64,000 nt of DNA from VAZQ01 sp963739385 (GCA_963739385.1 CAVUAI010000030.1:124001-188000), one strand, 5' to 3'; shown: positions 36,773 through 46,341, counted from the stretch's first letter. The notes: a model not told the origin generated them from the sequence alone. Program-made: numbers and translations.

Positions 36773-36788
36773 TGGAACTCTAGTTCCA
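36773..36788. promoter_or_regulatory. Putative LysR operator palindrome
   Basis: TGGAACT-CT-AGTTCCA is a perfect 7-bp inverted repeat in the divergent LysR/operon intergenic region, 41 bp from the LysR start and 62 bp before the first catabolic gene. Dyads here are typical LysR recognition sites. An AT-rich stretch follows at 36789-36800. Confidence 0.55.
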
Positions 36789-36850
36789 TAAATTAAATTT
36801 GGCAAAAGTACGAGGATTGCTCAAGATCGTCCGCGTAATGAGAGGACGCG

Positions 36851-37918
36851 ATGAAATTCGGAATTTTCGACTATATCGATCTGCGGAACGAGCCGCTGAC
36901 GCGGACCTATGACGAGCGGATGGTCCTGTTGCAGGCGGCGGAAGACGCCGGTTTCTACGGCTATCACATCACCGAGCACCATGCGACGCCGCTGTCGGCG
37001 ACGCCGTCGCCTGCCGTGTTTCTGGCGGCGGCCGCGCGCGAGACCAAGCGCATCCGTCTCGGTGCCTTGCTGTTCCTGCTGCCCCTTTATCATCCCCTGC
37101 GCCTCCTGGAAGAGTTCCTGATGCTCGACAATCTGAGCAAGGGGCGACTCGACATCGGGGTCGGGCGCGGCATTTCGCCCTTCGAGTTCGGAGCTTTCGG
37201 CGAGGACATCAAGCAGAGCGAGCCGGTCTATGCGGAGGTGCTGGAGATCGTCCGCAAGGGACTCTCACACAAACGGCTCAGCCACGAGGGCAAGCGCTAC
37301 CGCTTCGACAACGTCCCGCTGACGATGGATTGGGTGCAGAAGCCGCATCCGCCGTTGTGGTACGGGTTGCGAAGCGGACCAGACGGTTCGCTGCTGCCGG
37401 CCCGGCTGGGAATGAACGTCGTCACGCTCGGCAACGAGCAGCGCACGGCGCAGGCGATCGCGCGATTTCGGGAGGCCTGGCCGCTGCATGCCGCCGAGCG
37501 CGCCCAGGTTGGGTCTCCGGTCACGGCCCCGCTGATCGGCATGGTGCGCGGCCTCTACATTGCGGACACGGATGCCGAGGCCGAGCGGGTCGCGCGGCCC
37601 GCCTACCGCAAATGGTTCGACAACCTGATGTGGCTGTGGCGAGAGAACAATTCCTTTCCGACAATCTCGCTGTCGCAGGACTACGACGAGTCGATCGAGG
37701 ACGGATCGCTCATCGTGGGTGGCCCCGACAGGGTGCGAAACACGCTCGTGGAACAGACGCGCCGTTGCGGCCAGAACTATCTCGTCCTCAAGCTCGCCTT
37801 TGGCTCCTTGACTCACGCGCAGGAAATGCGGTCGCTCGAGCTGTTCCGGCGTGAGGTCATGCCGGCGCTGAGGGAAGCATGTCCTCCGCTGCCCGCAGTG
37901 GCCGCCCCCGTCGGCTGA
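36851..37918 (+). CDS. LLM-class flavin-dependent oxidoreductase
   Basis: A 355-residue bacterial-luciferase-like monooxygenase. KFGIFDYIDLRN begins strand 1; YGYHITEHHATP carries the conserved His pair near the active site; GRLDIGVGRGISPFEFGAFG is the flavin-binding region. GAGAGGACG precedes the ATG. It is the first gene of an eight-gene operon also coding for a fumarylacetoacetase paralogue and a CoA ligase, so it may oxygenate the primary substrate or an aldehyde/ketone intermediate (inference). A reductase partner is not encoded nearby. Confidence 0.88.
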   Translation: MKFGIFDYIDLRNEPLTRTYDERMVLLQAAEDAGFYGYHITEHHATPLSATPSPAVFLAAAARETKRIRLGALLFLLPLYHPLRLLEEFLMLDNLSKGRLDIGVGRGISPFEFGAFGEDIKQSEPVYAEVLEIVRKGLSHKRLSHEGKRYRFDNVPLTMDWVQKPHPPLWYGLRSGPDGSLLPARLGMNVVTLGNEQRTAQAIARFREAWPLHAAERAQVGSPVTAPLIGMVRGLYIADTDAEAERVARPAYRKWFDNLMWLWRENNSFPTISLSQDYDESIEDGSLIVGGPDRVRNTLVEQTRRCGQNYLVLKLAFGSLTHAQEMRSLELFRREVMPALREACPPLPAVAAPVG

Positions 37919-37927
37919 GCAGGGGAC

Positions 37928-39265
37928 ATGGTGAAACTCAATGAAACGCATGATCCCGCAAGGCGCAGTTGGGTGTCGTCCGCCAACGATATCGGCACCG
38001 ACTTTCCAATCCAGAATCTTCCCTTCGGAGTATTCCGCAGGCCGGGAGGCGAGCCGCAAGGCGGCGTCGCCATTGGCGAGCGCGTCCTCGACTTGAAGGC
38101 TGCCCTGGCCGCCGGGTTGTTCTCCGGCGTTGCCGCCGAGGCCGCGGAGGCTGCGGCCGGTCCTAAGCTCAACGCGTTGATGGCGCTCGGCAATCCCCAT
38201 GCTTCGGCGCTTCGTGCCCGGCTCTCGGACTTGCTGCGGGCCAATTCGCCCGAGCGGACTCGGATCGAGCCGCTGGCTGATCGCCTGCTGGTCGCGATGG
38301 CCGGGATACAACTGGAAATGCCCGCCGAAGTCGCATCGTTCACCGATTTCTTCACCTCGATCTTTCACGCCGAGCGGGGAGGGAGAGTGCGCAATCCCGA
38401 CAGTCCGCTTCCTCCCAACTTCAAGTACATTCCGATCGGGTACAACGGCCGCGCCACCTCGATCCGCGTGAGCGATGGCGGCTTCAAGCGTCCAAACGGA
38501 CAGTTTCGGGACAAGGACGGCAGCATCCGCTTCGGGCCGGAGCCGCGGCAGGACTTCGAGCTCGAGGTCGGTCTCTTCGTTGCGCGCGGCAACCCGCTCG
38601 GCACGCCGATCCCGCTTGCTGCGGCGCGCGACCACATTTTCGGTTACTGCCTGCTCAACGACTGGTCGGCACGCGCGATCCAGGCGTGGGAAACCGTCCC
38701 AGCCGGTCCGTTCCAGGGCAAGAGCTTCTGCACGACCATCTCGCCCTGGGTCGTCACGGGGGAGGCGCTGGCGCCATTCCATTGCCCGGCCTTCGTCCGC
38801 GCCGCCGGCGATCCCAAGCCGCTGCCCTATCTCTCCAGCGCCGAGAACGAAGCCGAGGGTGGACTCGATCTGCAACTCGAGGCCTATCTGCTGACGCCCA
38901 AAATGCGACAACAGAACGAGCCTGCGGCCCGCATCACGCGGACGAATCTGACGACGCTCTATTGGACCTTTGCGCAGATGCTGACCTACCATGCCAGCAA
39001 TGGCAGCAACTTTTTGCCGGGCGACCTGCTTGGGAGCGGAACGGCATCGGGCCCGGGCGATGAAAGCCGCGCCTGCATGAACGAGCTCAGCGCCTTCGGA
39101 ACCAGCGACATCCCGCTGCCGAATGGGGAGCGCCGCCGCTACCTCGAGGACGGGGACGAGGTGATCTTCCGCGCGCGTGCGGAGCGCGCGGGACACGTTC
39201 CGATCGGCTTCGGGGAGTGCCGTGGCCGAGTTGAGCCGGCGATGGCGTGGCCGTCCGGCGGATGA
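37928..39265 (+). CDS. Fumarylacetoacetase paralogue (C-C bond hydrolase)
   Basis: A 445-residue two-domain FAH-family enzyme, full length including the N-terminal SH3-like domain (DFPIQNLPFGVFRRPGGEPQ). Catalytic and metal residues are kept: Asp and His in FTDFFTSIFHAERG, two acids in DFELEVGLF, LLNDWSARAIQAWE, and a Glu in CMNELSAFG. It differs from fahA at 9834 by an insertion around GGFKRPNGQFRDKDG and altered sequence around the final Glu, so a different diketo-acid substrate is likely. It starts nine bases after the luciferase-like gene. As fahA is elsewhere in the window, this copy is presumably dedicated to the local pathway. Confidence 0.87.
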   Translation: MVKLNETHDPARRSWVSSANDIGTDFPIQNLPFGVFRRPGGEPQGGVAIGERVLDLKAALAAGLFSGVAAEAAEAAAGPKLNALMALGNPHASALRARLSDLLRANSPERTRIEPLADRLLVAMAGIQLEMPAEVASFTDFFTSIFHAERGGRVRNPDSPLPPNFKYIPIGYNGRATSIRVSDGGFKRPNGQFRDKDGSIRFGPEPRQDFELEVGLFVARGNPLGTPIPLAAARDHIFGYCLLNDWSARAIQAWETVPAGPFQGKSFCTTISPWVVTGEALAPFHCPAFVRAAGDPKPLPYLSSAENEAEGGLDLQLEAYLLTPKMRQQNEPAARITRTNLTTLYWTFAQMLTYHASNGSNFLPGDLLGSGTASGPGDESRACMNELSAFGTSDIPLPNGERRRYLEDGDEVIFRARAERAGHVPIGFGECRGRVEPAMAWPSGG

Positions 39266-39329
39266 TTCACGAGGACGACACGCGGAGCGAGCGATCGCGT
39301 AGTATGTGCACCGAAGGCTTGGTCAGACG

Positions 39330-41213
39330 ATGGGCATACCAATGCAGGTCGCTTACGCGCCGCTCCGGACGTTGCGGGACATCGAGGAGCTCGAGCGCGT
39401 TCCGATCGGCGAGCGGGTTTTCTCCTGGGATCTGAACGACTGGATCAGCCGCGGGTGTGCGCTCGACCGCGAGAAGATCGCCCTTCGCTACATCGCCGAC
39501 GGGGATCCGGAGAGCGAGCCGACATCCATCAGCTACGGCGAGTTGCAGCGGCGCGCGACGCAGGCCGCCAATCTGTTTCACGCGCTGGGCGTGTCGTCGG
39601 ACGACGTCGTGTTGTTTGTGTTGCCGACATTGCCTCAGCTTTACGTCGCGATGCTTGGCGCGGTCGCCTGTGGCATCGCGTGCGGCGTCAACTGGATGCT
39701 CAAGCCGGAGCAACTCGCCGAGCTCATTCGCTCGACCAAGGCGAAGGTCGTGGTGACGCTCGGACCTACGCCGGGCTACGACATCTGGGACAACATGCAA
39801 GCCATCCGCCCGGACATCGCAGCATCCGTATGCGTATTGACCGTGCCGGGGCCGGGCGGAACAGCGATGCTGGAGACGGATTTCGATTCGCTTGCCGCGC
39901 GCGAGGCCGGCGATTGCCTTCAATTCACGCGCAAGGTGAAGCCCGATGACATCGCGGCCTACGTTCATTCCGGCGGAACGACGGGATCGCCCAAGCTGGT
40001 GAAGCTCACGCATCGCGGCTTCGCCTACAAGTGCTGGGCCAATGCCGTGGTCATGGCGCATACCCCCGACGACGTGATTTTTTCCGACTACCCGATGTTT
40101 CACATCGCAGGCATTTTTGGCCGCGGCTATTTCCCGATCGCGCATGGCATGTCGATCGTCATTCCGTCCCCGCTCGGCGCGCGCGACAAGCGCTTCATCG
40201 AGAACTACTGGAGGTTCGTGGACAGGTTCGGGATCACCATATTTTCGGGCGTGCCGACCACGCTGGCGCAGCTCGCCAAGAGCGGGCCAAGGGGGGAGGC
40301 GCTCGGCACCCTGCGCGACTATGCCTGCACCGGTTCGACCGCCTTTCCCGCAGAGGTGGCGCGGCAGATCGAGAGCCTGATCGGCGTGCGCGTGCTGTTG
40401 ACCTACGGTGCCACGGAGTACACGCAGAACGTCACGCAGGCGCCGCGCGACGGCGATCCCAAATTCGGATCGCCCGGCATCCGGCTGCCCTACACGCACG
40501 TCAAGGCGGTCGAGCTTGATGGTGACCGGATCACGCGCGAATGCGGCGTCGATGAAATCGGCGTGGTGGTGGTCAAGGGCCCGAGCGTCACCCCGGGCTA
40601 TCTCGACCCGAAATACAATGCAGGCGTCTTCACCACCGATGGCTGGTTCAACTCAGGCGACCTCGGTCGTTTCGACGAAGACGGCTATCTCTGGCTCACG
40701 GGCCGCGCCAAGGACGTCATCATCCGCGGCGGCCACAATATCGATCCCGCCGTCATCGAGGAAACGCTGCTCAAGCATTCCGAGGTGATGTTGGCGGCGG
40801 CCGTGAGCAAGCCCGACGCCTATGCCGGCGAATTGCCTGTCGCCTACGTCCAGTTGGTGCCGAACGCCAAAGCCCGCGCCGAGGAGCTTCGCGAATTTGC
40901 CCTGCAGCACATTCCGGAGCGCGCGGCCGCCCCGAAGGACATCATCATTGTCGAGAAGATGCCGCTGACCGACGTACAGAAGCCGGCCAAGGTTGAGCTG
41001 CGCCGGGACGCGGCCCGTCGCGCGTTCAGCGAAGTGCTGGCGGATATCGCGGACGGCAAGTTTGCGGTCGACATGGTTGCGGATCCGATCAAGGGCAACT
41101 TGGCGGTCATCAGCATAACCGAGGTGCCCGCCGCCCGGCGCGACGTGGAGGACCGGATCCACGAACGCATGAAGGCATTCGCCGTGCCCTACGCGATTCG
41201 ATGGACGGCGTGA
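39330..41213 (+). CDS. AMP-dependent acyl-CoA synthetase/ligase
   Basis: A 627-residue ANL enzyme activating a carboxylic acid with ATP and CoA. Signatures: AYVHSGGTTGSPKLVKLTH (P-loop), LLTYGATEYTQN, and GDLGRFDEDGYLWLTGRAKD followed by VIIRGGHNIDP. The C-terminal catalytic Lys region is PLTDVQKPAKVELRRDA. After it there is an unusual tail of about 65 residues rich in Asp/Arg ending VPYAIRWTA. The start is uncertain: ATG at 39330, ATG at 39342 or GTG at 39306 are all possible and none has a good ribosome site. It should commit the pathway substrate to CoA-ester metabolism. Confidence 0.88.
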   Translation: MGIPMQVAYAPLRTLRDIEELERVPIGERVFSWDLNDWISRGCALDREKIALRYIADGDPESEPTSISYGELQRRATQAANLFHALGVSSDDVVLFVLPTLPQLYVAMLGAVACGIACGVNWMLKPEQLAELIRSTKAKVVVTLGPTPGYDIWDNMQAIRPDIAASVCVLTVPGPGGTAMLETDFDSLAAREAGDCLQFTRKVKPDDIAAYVHSGGTTGSPKLVKLTHRGFAYKCWANAVVMAHTPDDVIFSDYPMFHIAGIFGRGYFPIAHGMSIVIPSPLGARDKRFIENYWRFVDRFGITIFSGVPTTLAQLAKSGPRGEALGTLRDYACTGSTAFPAEVARQIESLIGVRVLLTYGATEYTQNVTQAPRDGDPKFGSPGIRLPYTHVKAVELDGDRITRECGVDEIGVVVVKGPSVTPGYLDPKYNAGVFTTDGWFNSGDLGRFDEDGYLWLTGRAKDVIIRGGHNIDPAVIEETLLKHSEVMLAAAVSKPDAYAGELPVAYVQLVPNAKARAEELREFALQHIPERAAAPKDIIIVEKMPLTDVQKPAKVELRRDAARRAFSEVLADIADGKFAVDMVADPIKGNLAVISITEVPAARRDVEDRIHERMKAFAVPYAIRWTA

Positions 41214-41327
41214 CGCGAAAGTGCCCGGCTTGGTTGCGCGCATGCGCATGCCTCGGTGGCGTCGAGCTTGACCGGGGAGGGGAAACCACCACACTGAAAA
41301 CACGAAAAAAATGCATGGGAGGAATCG

Positions 41328-42326
41328 ATGCAGGCCCGGAAACTCTTGGGCATCATGGCGCTCGCCGGCGGACTGGTCGTGCTCGGCGGCGCAGGTCTCG
41401 CGCAGAACAGCTATCCCTCGGCCCCGATCAGAGTGATCATCCCGCTGGCGCCGGGCGGGGCGATCGACGTCATGGTACGTGCTCTGGGCAAGGCGTTTGA
41501 AGAGCGCAATTCCCACGGGTTCGTGGTTGAAAGCCGCGCCGGCGCCAATACCATCATCGCTGCCAATGCCTGCAAGGCGGCGCCGCCGGACGGGAGCACG
41601 ATCTGTCTGCTCTCGCGCAGCAGCGTTTCGCTCAACCCGACGCTATACCGGAACCTGTCCTACGATCCGCTCAAGGACTTCGAGCCCATCACCAATCTTG
41701 CATTCGCGCACCAGGTCCTGATCCTGAACAAGAATGTCCCGGTCAAGGACTTCAAGGAGCTGGTCGCCTATTCCAAGCAGAATCCCGACAAGCTCAATTT
41801 CGGCTCGTTCGGCGCCGGCGGCGACACCCATCTGGTGGTCGAGTGGCTCAAGCACGAGACCGGTGCGAAGATGACGCATATCCCCTACAAGGGCGCCAGC
41901 GATGCCATGCTGGCATTCAAGGCGGGCGACATCCAGCTCATCTATCTGATCGTCGGCAATCCCGACATTGCGCGGCAGATCAACGAAGGCGAGGTCAAGG
42001 GGCTGCTGGTGCCGGGGGCGCAACGCAATCCGCTGGTACCCGGTGTGCCTTCGTTCGCGGAGGCCGGCCTGTCGCCCGACCAGTCGGCGTTCGAAACCTG
42101 GTTCGGCATGTTCGCCCCCAAGGGCACGCCCGCCGAGATCGTGAAGAAGCTAAACGCGGAATTCTCGGCCATCGTGAAGACACCGGATTTCGCCAACGCG
42201 TACCTGATCTCCAAGGGTTTCGCGCCGGTCGGCGACAGCGGTGAGGCATTTGCCAAATTCATCGTCGAGGACCAAAAGAAGGGGAAACGCCTGGTCGACA
42301 TTTCCGGCGCAAAGCTGGAGCAATGA
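41328..42326 (+). CDS. Bug/TctC-family periplasmic substrate-binding protein
   Basis: A 332-residue binding protein inside the catabolic operon. Signal peptide to GAGLAQN; YPSAPIRVIIPLAPGGAIDV, ESRAGANTIIAANACKAAPP, and FGSFGAGGDTHLVVEWLK are family motifs. It has an extra Cys pair (NACKAAPPDGSTICLL) unlike the other four copies here. GGGAGGAATCG precedes the ATG. It presumably binds the compound that this operon degrades. Confidence 0.92.
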   Translation: MQARKLLGIMALAGGLVVLGGAGLAQNSYPSAPIRVIIPLAPGGAIDVMVRALGKAFEERNSHGFVVESRAGANTIIAANACKAAPPDGSTICLLSRSSVSLNPTLYRNLSYDPLKDFEPITNLAFAHQVLILNKNVPVKDFKELVAYSKQNPDKLNFGSFGAGGDTHLVVEWLKHETGAKMTHIPYKGASDAMLAFKAGDIQLIYLIVGNPDIARQINEGEVKGLLVPGAQRNPLVPGVPSFAEAGLSPDQSAFETWFGMFAPKGTPAEIVKKLNAEFSAIVKTPDFANAYLISKGFAPVGDSGEAFAKFIVEDQKKGKRLVDISGAKLEQ

Positions 42327-42357
42327 CGGCCAGCCAGCGCCTGTCCCGGAAGCAGCC

Positions 42358-43215
42358 ATGGGTCTGAACTACGAAAGGATCATCGCCTACCGGCCGGCCG
42401 ATATCCCGGTGAACTACGGCGCGCGCGAGTGCATGCTGTATGCGCTCGGCATCGGCCTCGGCATGGACCCGGTCAATCCGGGCGAGCTCAAATTCGTGTA
42501 CGAGCGCGCCGGCCTCGAGGCCTTTCCCACCATGGCCGTCGTGCTCGGCTGGCCGGGCCGTATGACCGATCCGGCCTTCGGCATCGACGACCGGCTGGTT
42601 GTCGCCGGCGATCTCAAGGTGGTGCTCCATCGTCCGCTGGCGCCGCAGGCGCGGCTTGTCAGCCGTCCGCGCGTCAAGGAGGTGATCGACAAGGGCGCCG
42701 GCAATGCCGCCATCATCCTCAATACGCGCGACCTCGTTTCGGAAGATGGAGCGCTGGTCGCGACCGTCGACAGCAGCACGTTTGCGCGCAAGCACGGCGG
42801 GTTCGGCGGCAAGGCGACGGAGACGCCGGTACCGCACGCAGTGCCGAAAACGGCGCCCGAGAAGACCTGCGATCTGCCGACCCCGCTTAATCTTGCGCTG
42901 CTCTACCGGCTCAATGGCGACGAAAATCCGCTGCATGCCGACCCTGAGCGCGCCAAAGTCGCCGGCTTCGATCGACCCATCCTGCACGGTGCGGCCAGCT
43001 TCGGGATTGCGGCGCACGCGATCCTGCGCACCTGTGTCGAGTACCGGCCGGAGCGGCTCAAAAGCATCGAGGCGCGGTTCTCGCGACCGGTCTTTCCCGG
43101 CGAGACCATCCGCACCGAGATGTGGCCCGAGACAGAGCACGTCTCGTTTCAATGCCGGGTCCTCGGGCGCGACGACATCGTGCTCAGCAACGGGCTTGCG
43201 ACCTTGAGGACCTGA
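42358..43215 (+). CDS. MaoC-family (hydratase 2-type) enoyl-CoA hydratase
   Basis: A 285-residue double-hotdog protein like eukaryotic hydratase 2. The catalytic motif LNGDENPLHADPERAKVAGF (Asp, Asn and His) is followed by PILHGAASFGIAAHA. The N-terminal hotdog (NYGARECMLYALGIGLGMDP) is the substrate-accommodating half. It hydrates a trans-2-enoyl-CoA to the (R)-3-hydroxyacyl-CoA. The start at 42358 has GGAAGC upstream and replaces a longer frame overlapping the TctC gene. Four bases separate it from the acyl-CoA dehydrogenase gene, so they are translationally linked. Confidence 0.9.
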   Translation: MGLNYERIIAYRPADIPVNYGARECMLYALGIGLGMDPVNPGELKFVYERAGLEAFPTMAVVLGWPGRMTDPAFGIDDRLVVAGDLKVVLHRPLAPQARLVSRPRVKEVIDKGAGNAAIILNTRDLVSEDGALVATVDSSTFARKHGGFGGKATETPVPHAVPKTAPEKTCDLPTPLNLALLYRLNGDENPLHADPERAKVAGFDRPILHGAASFGIAAHAILRTCVEYRPERLKSIEARFSRPVFPGETIRTEMWPETEHVSFQCRVLGRDDIVLSNGLATLRT

Positions 43216-43219
43216 CCGG

Positions 43220-44404
43220 ATGTCTCGGCAACTTTCGTGGGACAACACCACGCTGTTCATCGACGACGATCCGGGCGACCGCGCGTTCCGCCAGGAGGTG
43301 CGCGACTGGATCGCGCAGAACCTTCCCGCTGAGCTCTGCAACCGCTCGGTCCGCATTGATCCGCCCGAGCTCAAGCCATGGCACCGCAAGCTCTACGAGC
43401 GCGGCTGGATTGCGCCCCATTGGCCCAAGGAATACGGCGGGATGGGCGCGACCCTGACGCAGCAGATCATTCTGTTCGAGGAGATCAGCCGGGTGGGGGC
43501 GCCCACGCCCTATCCGCACGGCCTGAATTTCATCGGACCGCTGATCATCGACGCCGGCACGCCGGAGCAGCAGGCGAAGCACCTGCCGCCCATCCTCACC
43601 GGGGAGACGACATGGTGCCAAGGCTATTCCGAGTCGGGTGCCGGCTCCGACCTCGCGAGCCTGGTGACGCGCGCCGAACCCGACGGCGATGACTTCATCG
43701 TCAACGGCCACAAGATGTGGACCACCAACGGCCATTTCGCCGACTGGATGTTCGCGCTGGTGCGCACCGATCCCAAAGCGCAGCCTCGTCACGCCGGCAT
43801 CAGCATGCTGCTGATCGATTTGAAATCATCCGGCATCACGGTGCGCCCGATCCAGACCATCAGGGGAGATGCCGAATTCGCCGAAGAGTTTTTCGTCGAT
43901 GTCCGCGTGCCCCGGGACAACCTCCTGGGTGGACTCAACGACGGCTGGAAGGTCGCCAACCGCTTGCTCGGTTCGGAGCGCTTTACCACCGGCCATCCGC
44001 GCAACGCCGCAACGCTCCTCAACCGGGCGAGACAGGTGGCCGAGCTCACCGGTGCGATGCAAGAGGCCGGATTCCAGCAACGGCTGGCAGCGCTCGAGAT
44101 CGATCTCATGGCCTTTTCCGCCTACTACCGCCATGCCGCCGCGCTGCATGGACAAAGGCGGGCGCCGTTCTCGATGGCTCCGGTGATCAAGATCGTGGGC
44201 GGCGAGCTCGGCCAGCGCGCTTCGGAACTATTGGTCGAGGCCGCCGAACGATACGGGGCGCTGGCCGAGGACATGACGATCGGCAATCAGCCCGTCAATC
44301 CGGCCGCGGACATGTTCGAGATGCGGCGGGTGACCGTCGGCAGCGGCGCGGTCGAGATTCAGCGCAACATCATCGCCAAGCGGGTGCTCGGGCTGCCGAG
44401 TTGA
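43220..44404 (+). CDS. Acyl-CoA dehydrogenase (first of an adjacent pair)
   Basis: A 394-residue FAD enzyme. YSESGAGSDLASLVTRAEPD is the FAD signature; the C-terminus ends VGSGAVEIQRNIIAKRVLGL, the standard dehydrogenase terminus, but without a Glu at the medium-chain catalytic position. The N-terminus has an extra segment (LFIDDDPGDRAFRQEVRDWI). It is followed directly by a second acyl-CoA dehydrogenase gene; such pairs are known to form heteromeric enzymes for bulky, branched or cyclic acyl-CoAs (steroid and terpenoid side chains). Confidence 0.9.
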   Translation: MSRQLSWDNTTLFIDDDPGDRAFRQEVRDWIAQNLPAELCNRSVRIDPPELKPWHRKLYERGWIAPHWPKEYGGMGATLTQQIILFEEISRVGAPTPYPHGLNFIGPLIIDAGTPEQQAKHLPPILTGETTWCQGYSESGAGSDLASLVTRAEPDGDDFIVNGHKMWTTNGHFADWMFALVRTDPKAQPRHAGISMLLIDLKSSGITVRPIQTIRGDAEFAEEFFVDVRVPRDNLLGGLNDGWKVANRLLGSERFTTGHPRNAATLLNRARQVAELTGAMQEAGFQQRLAALEIDLMAFSAYYRHAAALHGQRRAPFSMAPVIKIVGGELGQRASELLVEAAERYGALAEDMTIGNQPVNPAADMFEMRRVTVGSGAVEIQRNIIAKRVLGLPS

Positions 44405-44434
44405 TGCCTTCCTTGCACAATATGGGGACTGGTC

Positions 44435-45550
44435 TTGGACCTGTTGCTGACCGAGCAGCAAAACCTGTTCGCTGAGACCGCGACGCGTCTGTGTCTCGAT
44501 CGCGGTGGGCCCAAACGAATGCGGGCTCTGCGCGCGGCAGACGCTGAGATGGACGGGGAGGCGTGGCGAGCGGCGATCTCGGGTGAGTGGCTTGCGACGG
44601 TGGTTGCGGAGGGGCACGGCGGACAGGGACTGGGGGTGTTCGACCTGGCGCTCGCCATCGAGCAGGCGGGCCGTCAGCTGCTGATGGTGCCGCTGATCGA
44701 GGCTTCGGCGGCGGCTTGGACGATGTCGAGAGCCGCGGCCGGCGCGCCGGCGCCGCAGCGGCTGAGCGGCCTGCTGCAAGGCTCCTGCCTGGTCGTGCCG
44801 GCGACGGAAGCCGCGTCTTGGAGCTTCGGCGGACGGAGCTCCGACATCGCCTATGATCCTGCATCCGCCATTCTCGAGGGCAGCATCCGGTTCGTCCCCT
44901 ATGCCGGTTCGGCGGATGCATTTTTCGTTGCCGTCGGCTCCGGGGCGCAATCCGTGCTGGCGATCGTTCCGCGCGCGGATGTCGATGTTGCGACCGAGCG
45001 CAATGTGGACGGATCGACCTCGAGCACGCTCACTTTCGCGCGAGTCCATATCCCGGCGGAGCATCTGGTCGCAACGGGCGATGACGCGTGCAGGCTGGCG
45101 TTGCAGATGCAGGAGTTCCTGATGCTCGGCGCCGCGGTCGAACTTGTCGGTCTGGCCTCCGAGGCGCTCAACGTCACGCTCGACTACATCAAGCTGCGGC
45201 AGCAGTTCGGGCGTCCCATCGGCAGTTTCCAAGTGCTGCAGCACCGCGCGGTGGACGGCTTCATCGACATCGAGCTCAACCGCTCGCTTGTCTACCGCGT
45301 GCTGGCGGCTCTCGACGCGGGCGAGCACCACCCGGCCATGGTGTCGGCGGCGAAGGCGAGGGCGTCACGCTGTGCGCTCGAGACCGTTCGCGGCGCGCTG
45401 CAGATGCACGGCGCCATCGGCTATACAGAGGAACACGACATCGGGCTCTACTACAAGCGCGCAATCGTGCTGGCCGGCCGCTACGGCGGGGAGCTCAGCC
45501 ATATCGGGCGGTTCTCGGACCTCTCGCTCGAGCCCGGAATCTCTCCATGA
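44435..45550 (+). CDS. Acyl-CoA dehydrogenase (second of the pair), TTG start
   Basis: A 371-residue divergent acyl-CoA dehydrogenase. It begins with TTG (LDLLLTEQQNLFAETA) after GGGGA; no in-frame ATG is suitable. The FAD-binding half is degenerate: the usual S-E-P-x-A-G-S-D motif is missing, while the C-terminal helical domain is canonical (LRQQFGRPIGSFQVLQHRAV, QMHGAIGYTEEHDIGLYYKR). That asymmetry matches the non-catalytic or co-catalytic subunit of heteromeric acyl-CoA dehydrogenases. Its stop overlaps the start of the enoyl-CoA hydratase gene (ATGA). Confidence 0.86.
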   Translation: MDLLLTEQQNLFAETATRLCLDRGGPKRMRALRAADAEMDGEAWRAAISGEWLATVVAEGHGGQGLGVFDLALAIEQAGRQLLMVPLIEASAAAWTMSRAAAGAPAPQRLSGLLQGSCLVVPATEAASWSFGGRSSDIAYDPASAILEGSIRFVPYAGSADAFFVAVGSGAQSVLAIVPRADVDVATERNVDGSTSSTLTFARVHIPAEHLVATGDDACRLALQMQEFLMLGAAVELVGLASEALNVTLDYIKLRQQFGRPIGSFQVLQHRAVDGFIDIELNRSLVYRVLAALDAGEHHPAMVSAAKARASRCALETVRGALQMHGAIGYTEEHDIGLYYKRAIVLAGRYGGELSHIGRFSDLSLEPGISP

Positions 45551-46341
45551 GCGCGCCGAAACCTGATGCCGCGGTGCTCCGCTCCGTCGACGGACGCGGG
45601 GTCGCGACGCTCACGCTCAATCGGCCGGAAAAGGGCAACAGCTATAATCAAGGCATGCTGGATGCGCTGCTGGAAGAGATCGCATATCTCGGTGTCGACC
45701 CGGCGGTGCGCATCATCGTATTGCGCGGAAGCGGCAAACATTTCTGCGTCGGCGCCGAGATCGGGGGAGCGGAGCCGGCAAAGGGGGAGGCGCGCACGAC
45801 CATACCGGGCCTCTGTCTCGCATGGGATGCGGTTTCGAAGCCGACGATCGCGCTCGTCCATGGCGCCTGCATCGGCGGTGGCGTAGCGCTCGTGTCGTGC
45901 TGCGACGTCGTCATTGCCACCCGCAATGCATTCTTCTCGCTACCCGAGGTCCGGCTCGGCTTTGCGCCGGGGCCGCTTATTCCCTTCTTTCTGCGCGCGA
46001 TCGACCCCCGCAGCCTGCGCCGATACCTGCTCTCGGGCGAACGCTTTGCGGCCGAGGAGGCGCAGCGAATCGGCCTCGCTCACCGGCTCTGCGATGCGGA
46101 AGGGGTCGACGCCGCCTTGGCGGCGCAGATCGACGAATTGCTGCTCGCGGGTCCGAACGCCGCGGCGCAAGCCAAGGCGCTGCTGCGCCAACTCGGGCAG
46201 GCGCCGATCCCGAGCACCCTCCTTGCGGAGCTTCAAGGCGAATTCGACCAGCGCTTCCACTCGGCCGAGGCAACCGAGGGCCGGGCGAGCTTTCGCGAAA
46301 AGCGCAAGCCCAGTTGGTTCCAGCCGGACCGGAAACCGTAG
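45547..46341 (+). CDS. Enoyl-CoA hydratase/isomerase (crotonase) family
   Basis: A 264-residue crotonase. The oxyanion-hole segments are KHFCVGAEIGG and GACIGGGVALVSCCD. Of the two catalytic glutamates of classical hydratases only the second is present (SLPEVRLGF); the first lies where VAL occurs. Methylglutaconyl- and isohexenylglutaconyl-CoA hydratases also lack the classical first Glu in a similar GGGVGL context, so a branched substrate is possible. The ATG overlaps the preceding stop by 4 bp. It is the last gene of the plus-strand operon. Confidence 0.88.
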   Translation: MSAPKPDAAVLRSVDGRGVATLTLNRPEKGNSYNQGMLDALLEEIAYLGVDPAVRIIVLRGSGKHFCVGAEIGGAEPAKGEARTTIPGLCLAWDAVSKPTIALVHGACIGGGVALVSCCDVVIATRNAFFSLPEVRLGFAPGPLIPFFLRAIDPRSLRRYLLSGERFAAEEAQRIGLAHRLCDAEGVDAALAAQIDELLLAGPNAAAQAKALLRQLGQAPIPSTLLAELQGEFDQRFHSAEATEGRASFREKRKPSWFQPDRKP

